From the NCBI GenBank assembly GCA_002727755.1, contig PBXX01000061.1, forward strand, positions 18,570-25,224: a stretch of 6,655 nt of DNA, given 5' to 3'. Position 1 is the first letter of the stretch; each line of letters opens with the position of its first letter. Shown here one piece after another: positions 6,347 to 6,655 of the stretch. The notes beneath the pieces were generated by a model that saw only the letters and a list, made by a program, of their open reading frames with translations, had not been told where the DNA came from and did no database searches. Both the position numbers and the translations under genes were made by a program. This DNA is from Gammaproteobacteria bacterium (GTDB taxonomy: Bacteria > Pseudomonadota > Gammaproteobacteria > Pseudomonadales > Pseudohongiellaceae).

Positions 6347-6655
6347 ATGACACAGACACTTAAGATAGTTATGGGCCAACTGAATTTTTTGGTTGGTGAC
6401 ATTGACGGTAATACGGAAATCGTAATTCAGAGTTCGAGTGATGCAATCAACGAGCATGCGGCGGATATGATTGTCTTCCCGGAGCTAACTTTGACCGGAT
6501 ACCCTATGGAAGATTTGCTTCTTAGGCCAAGTTTGGAAAATAGGATAGACAAGGCAATTGATAAAATATTAAAAGCTAATTTAGGCATTACAATCGTCCT
6601 GGGGTACCCAAGGGTTTTCGATTCAAAGTTATATAACGCTTTGGGGGTAATTCAT
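6347..6655 (+). CDS. nadE: NAD+ synthetase, glutamine-type with N-terminal nitrilase domain (first 103 residues; runs off right edge)
   Basis: NadE makes NAD+ from deamido-NAD+ (nicotinate adenine dinucleotide) and ATP, here with ammonia released from glutamine by an N-terminal nitrilase-like amidase domain. Only that domain's start is in the window: LKIVMGQLNFLVGDIDGNT (residues 5-23), the motif MIVFPELTLTGYPMEDLLLRP with the probable catalytic Glu46, and ITIVLGYPR, where the catalytic-lysine region would follow beyond the edge. LTGYPMEDLLLRP is characteristic of NadE rather than of other nitrilase-family amidases. The full protein is usually about 540-570 residues in Gammaproteobacteria. 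I chose ATG at 6347 because it aligns with the usual family start and has GAG six bases upstream; an in-frame ATG at 6320 would add nine residues that the family does not need. It diverges from the permease gene. Confidence 0.93.
   Translation, partial: MTQTLKIVMGQLNFLVGDIDGNTEIVIQSSSDAINEHAADMIVFPELTLTGYPMEDLLLRPSLENRIDKAIDKILKANLGITIVLGYPRVFDSKLYNALGVIH

Overview
This window looks like ordinary chromosomal DNA from a gammaproteobacterium with moderately low G+C (about 40% by eye). The evidence is the gene set: MiaB, a DUF1820 protein, SrkA (YihE) and SlyX with its PPHY tail are all typical of Gammaproteobacteria. A free-living, possibly marine, lineage is my guess from base composition and gene content; the sequence does not prove it. 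I see no rRNA, tRNA, insertion sequence, integrase, CRISPR array or phage gene. No stretch longer than about 220 bases lacks a gene.

Layout from left to right. Positions 1-524 (minus) hold the N-terminal third of miaB, which runs off the left edge. A 216-base divergent intergenic region carries candidate promoters for both sides and a hairpin in the likely leader of the rightward gene. Positions 741-1076 (+) encode a DUF1820 protein, followed after 55 bases by srkA, a eukaryote-like stress kinase that appears to start with TTG. Convergent to srkA is a leftward block of three genes, in transcription order a delta-9 acyl desaturase (5024-3870), an exported TlpA-type thioredoxin (3703-3197) and an ApbE-like flavin transferase homologue (3055-2147). 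Their gaps are about 140-165 bases, so they need not form one operon. slyX (5181-5396) diverges from the desaturase and converges on a TSUP/TauE-type permease (6204-5446). nadE, NAD synthetase with an N-terminal amidase domain, diverges from the permease and runs off the right edge.

Most genes are housekeeping or stress and membrane maintenance: tRNA modification, envelope stress kinase, periplasmic thiol redox, membrane fluidity, anion export and NAD synthesis. I found no convincing new multi-gene system. The point most worth a second look is the ApbE-like protein. It lacks a signal peptide and has lost the Asp/Thr pair that binds Mg2+ in characterised FMN transferases, yet it sits beside a periplasmic thioredoxin. 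Smaller points are an imperfect direct repeat upstream of the thioredoxin gene, a structured leader before the DUF1820 gene, and an odd start region for srkA.
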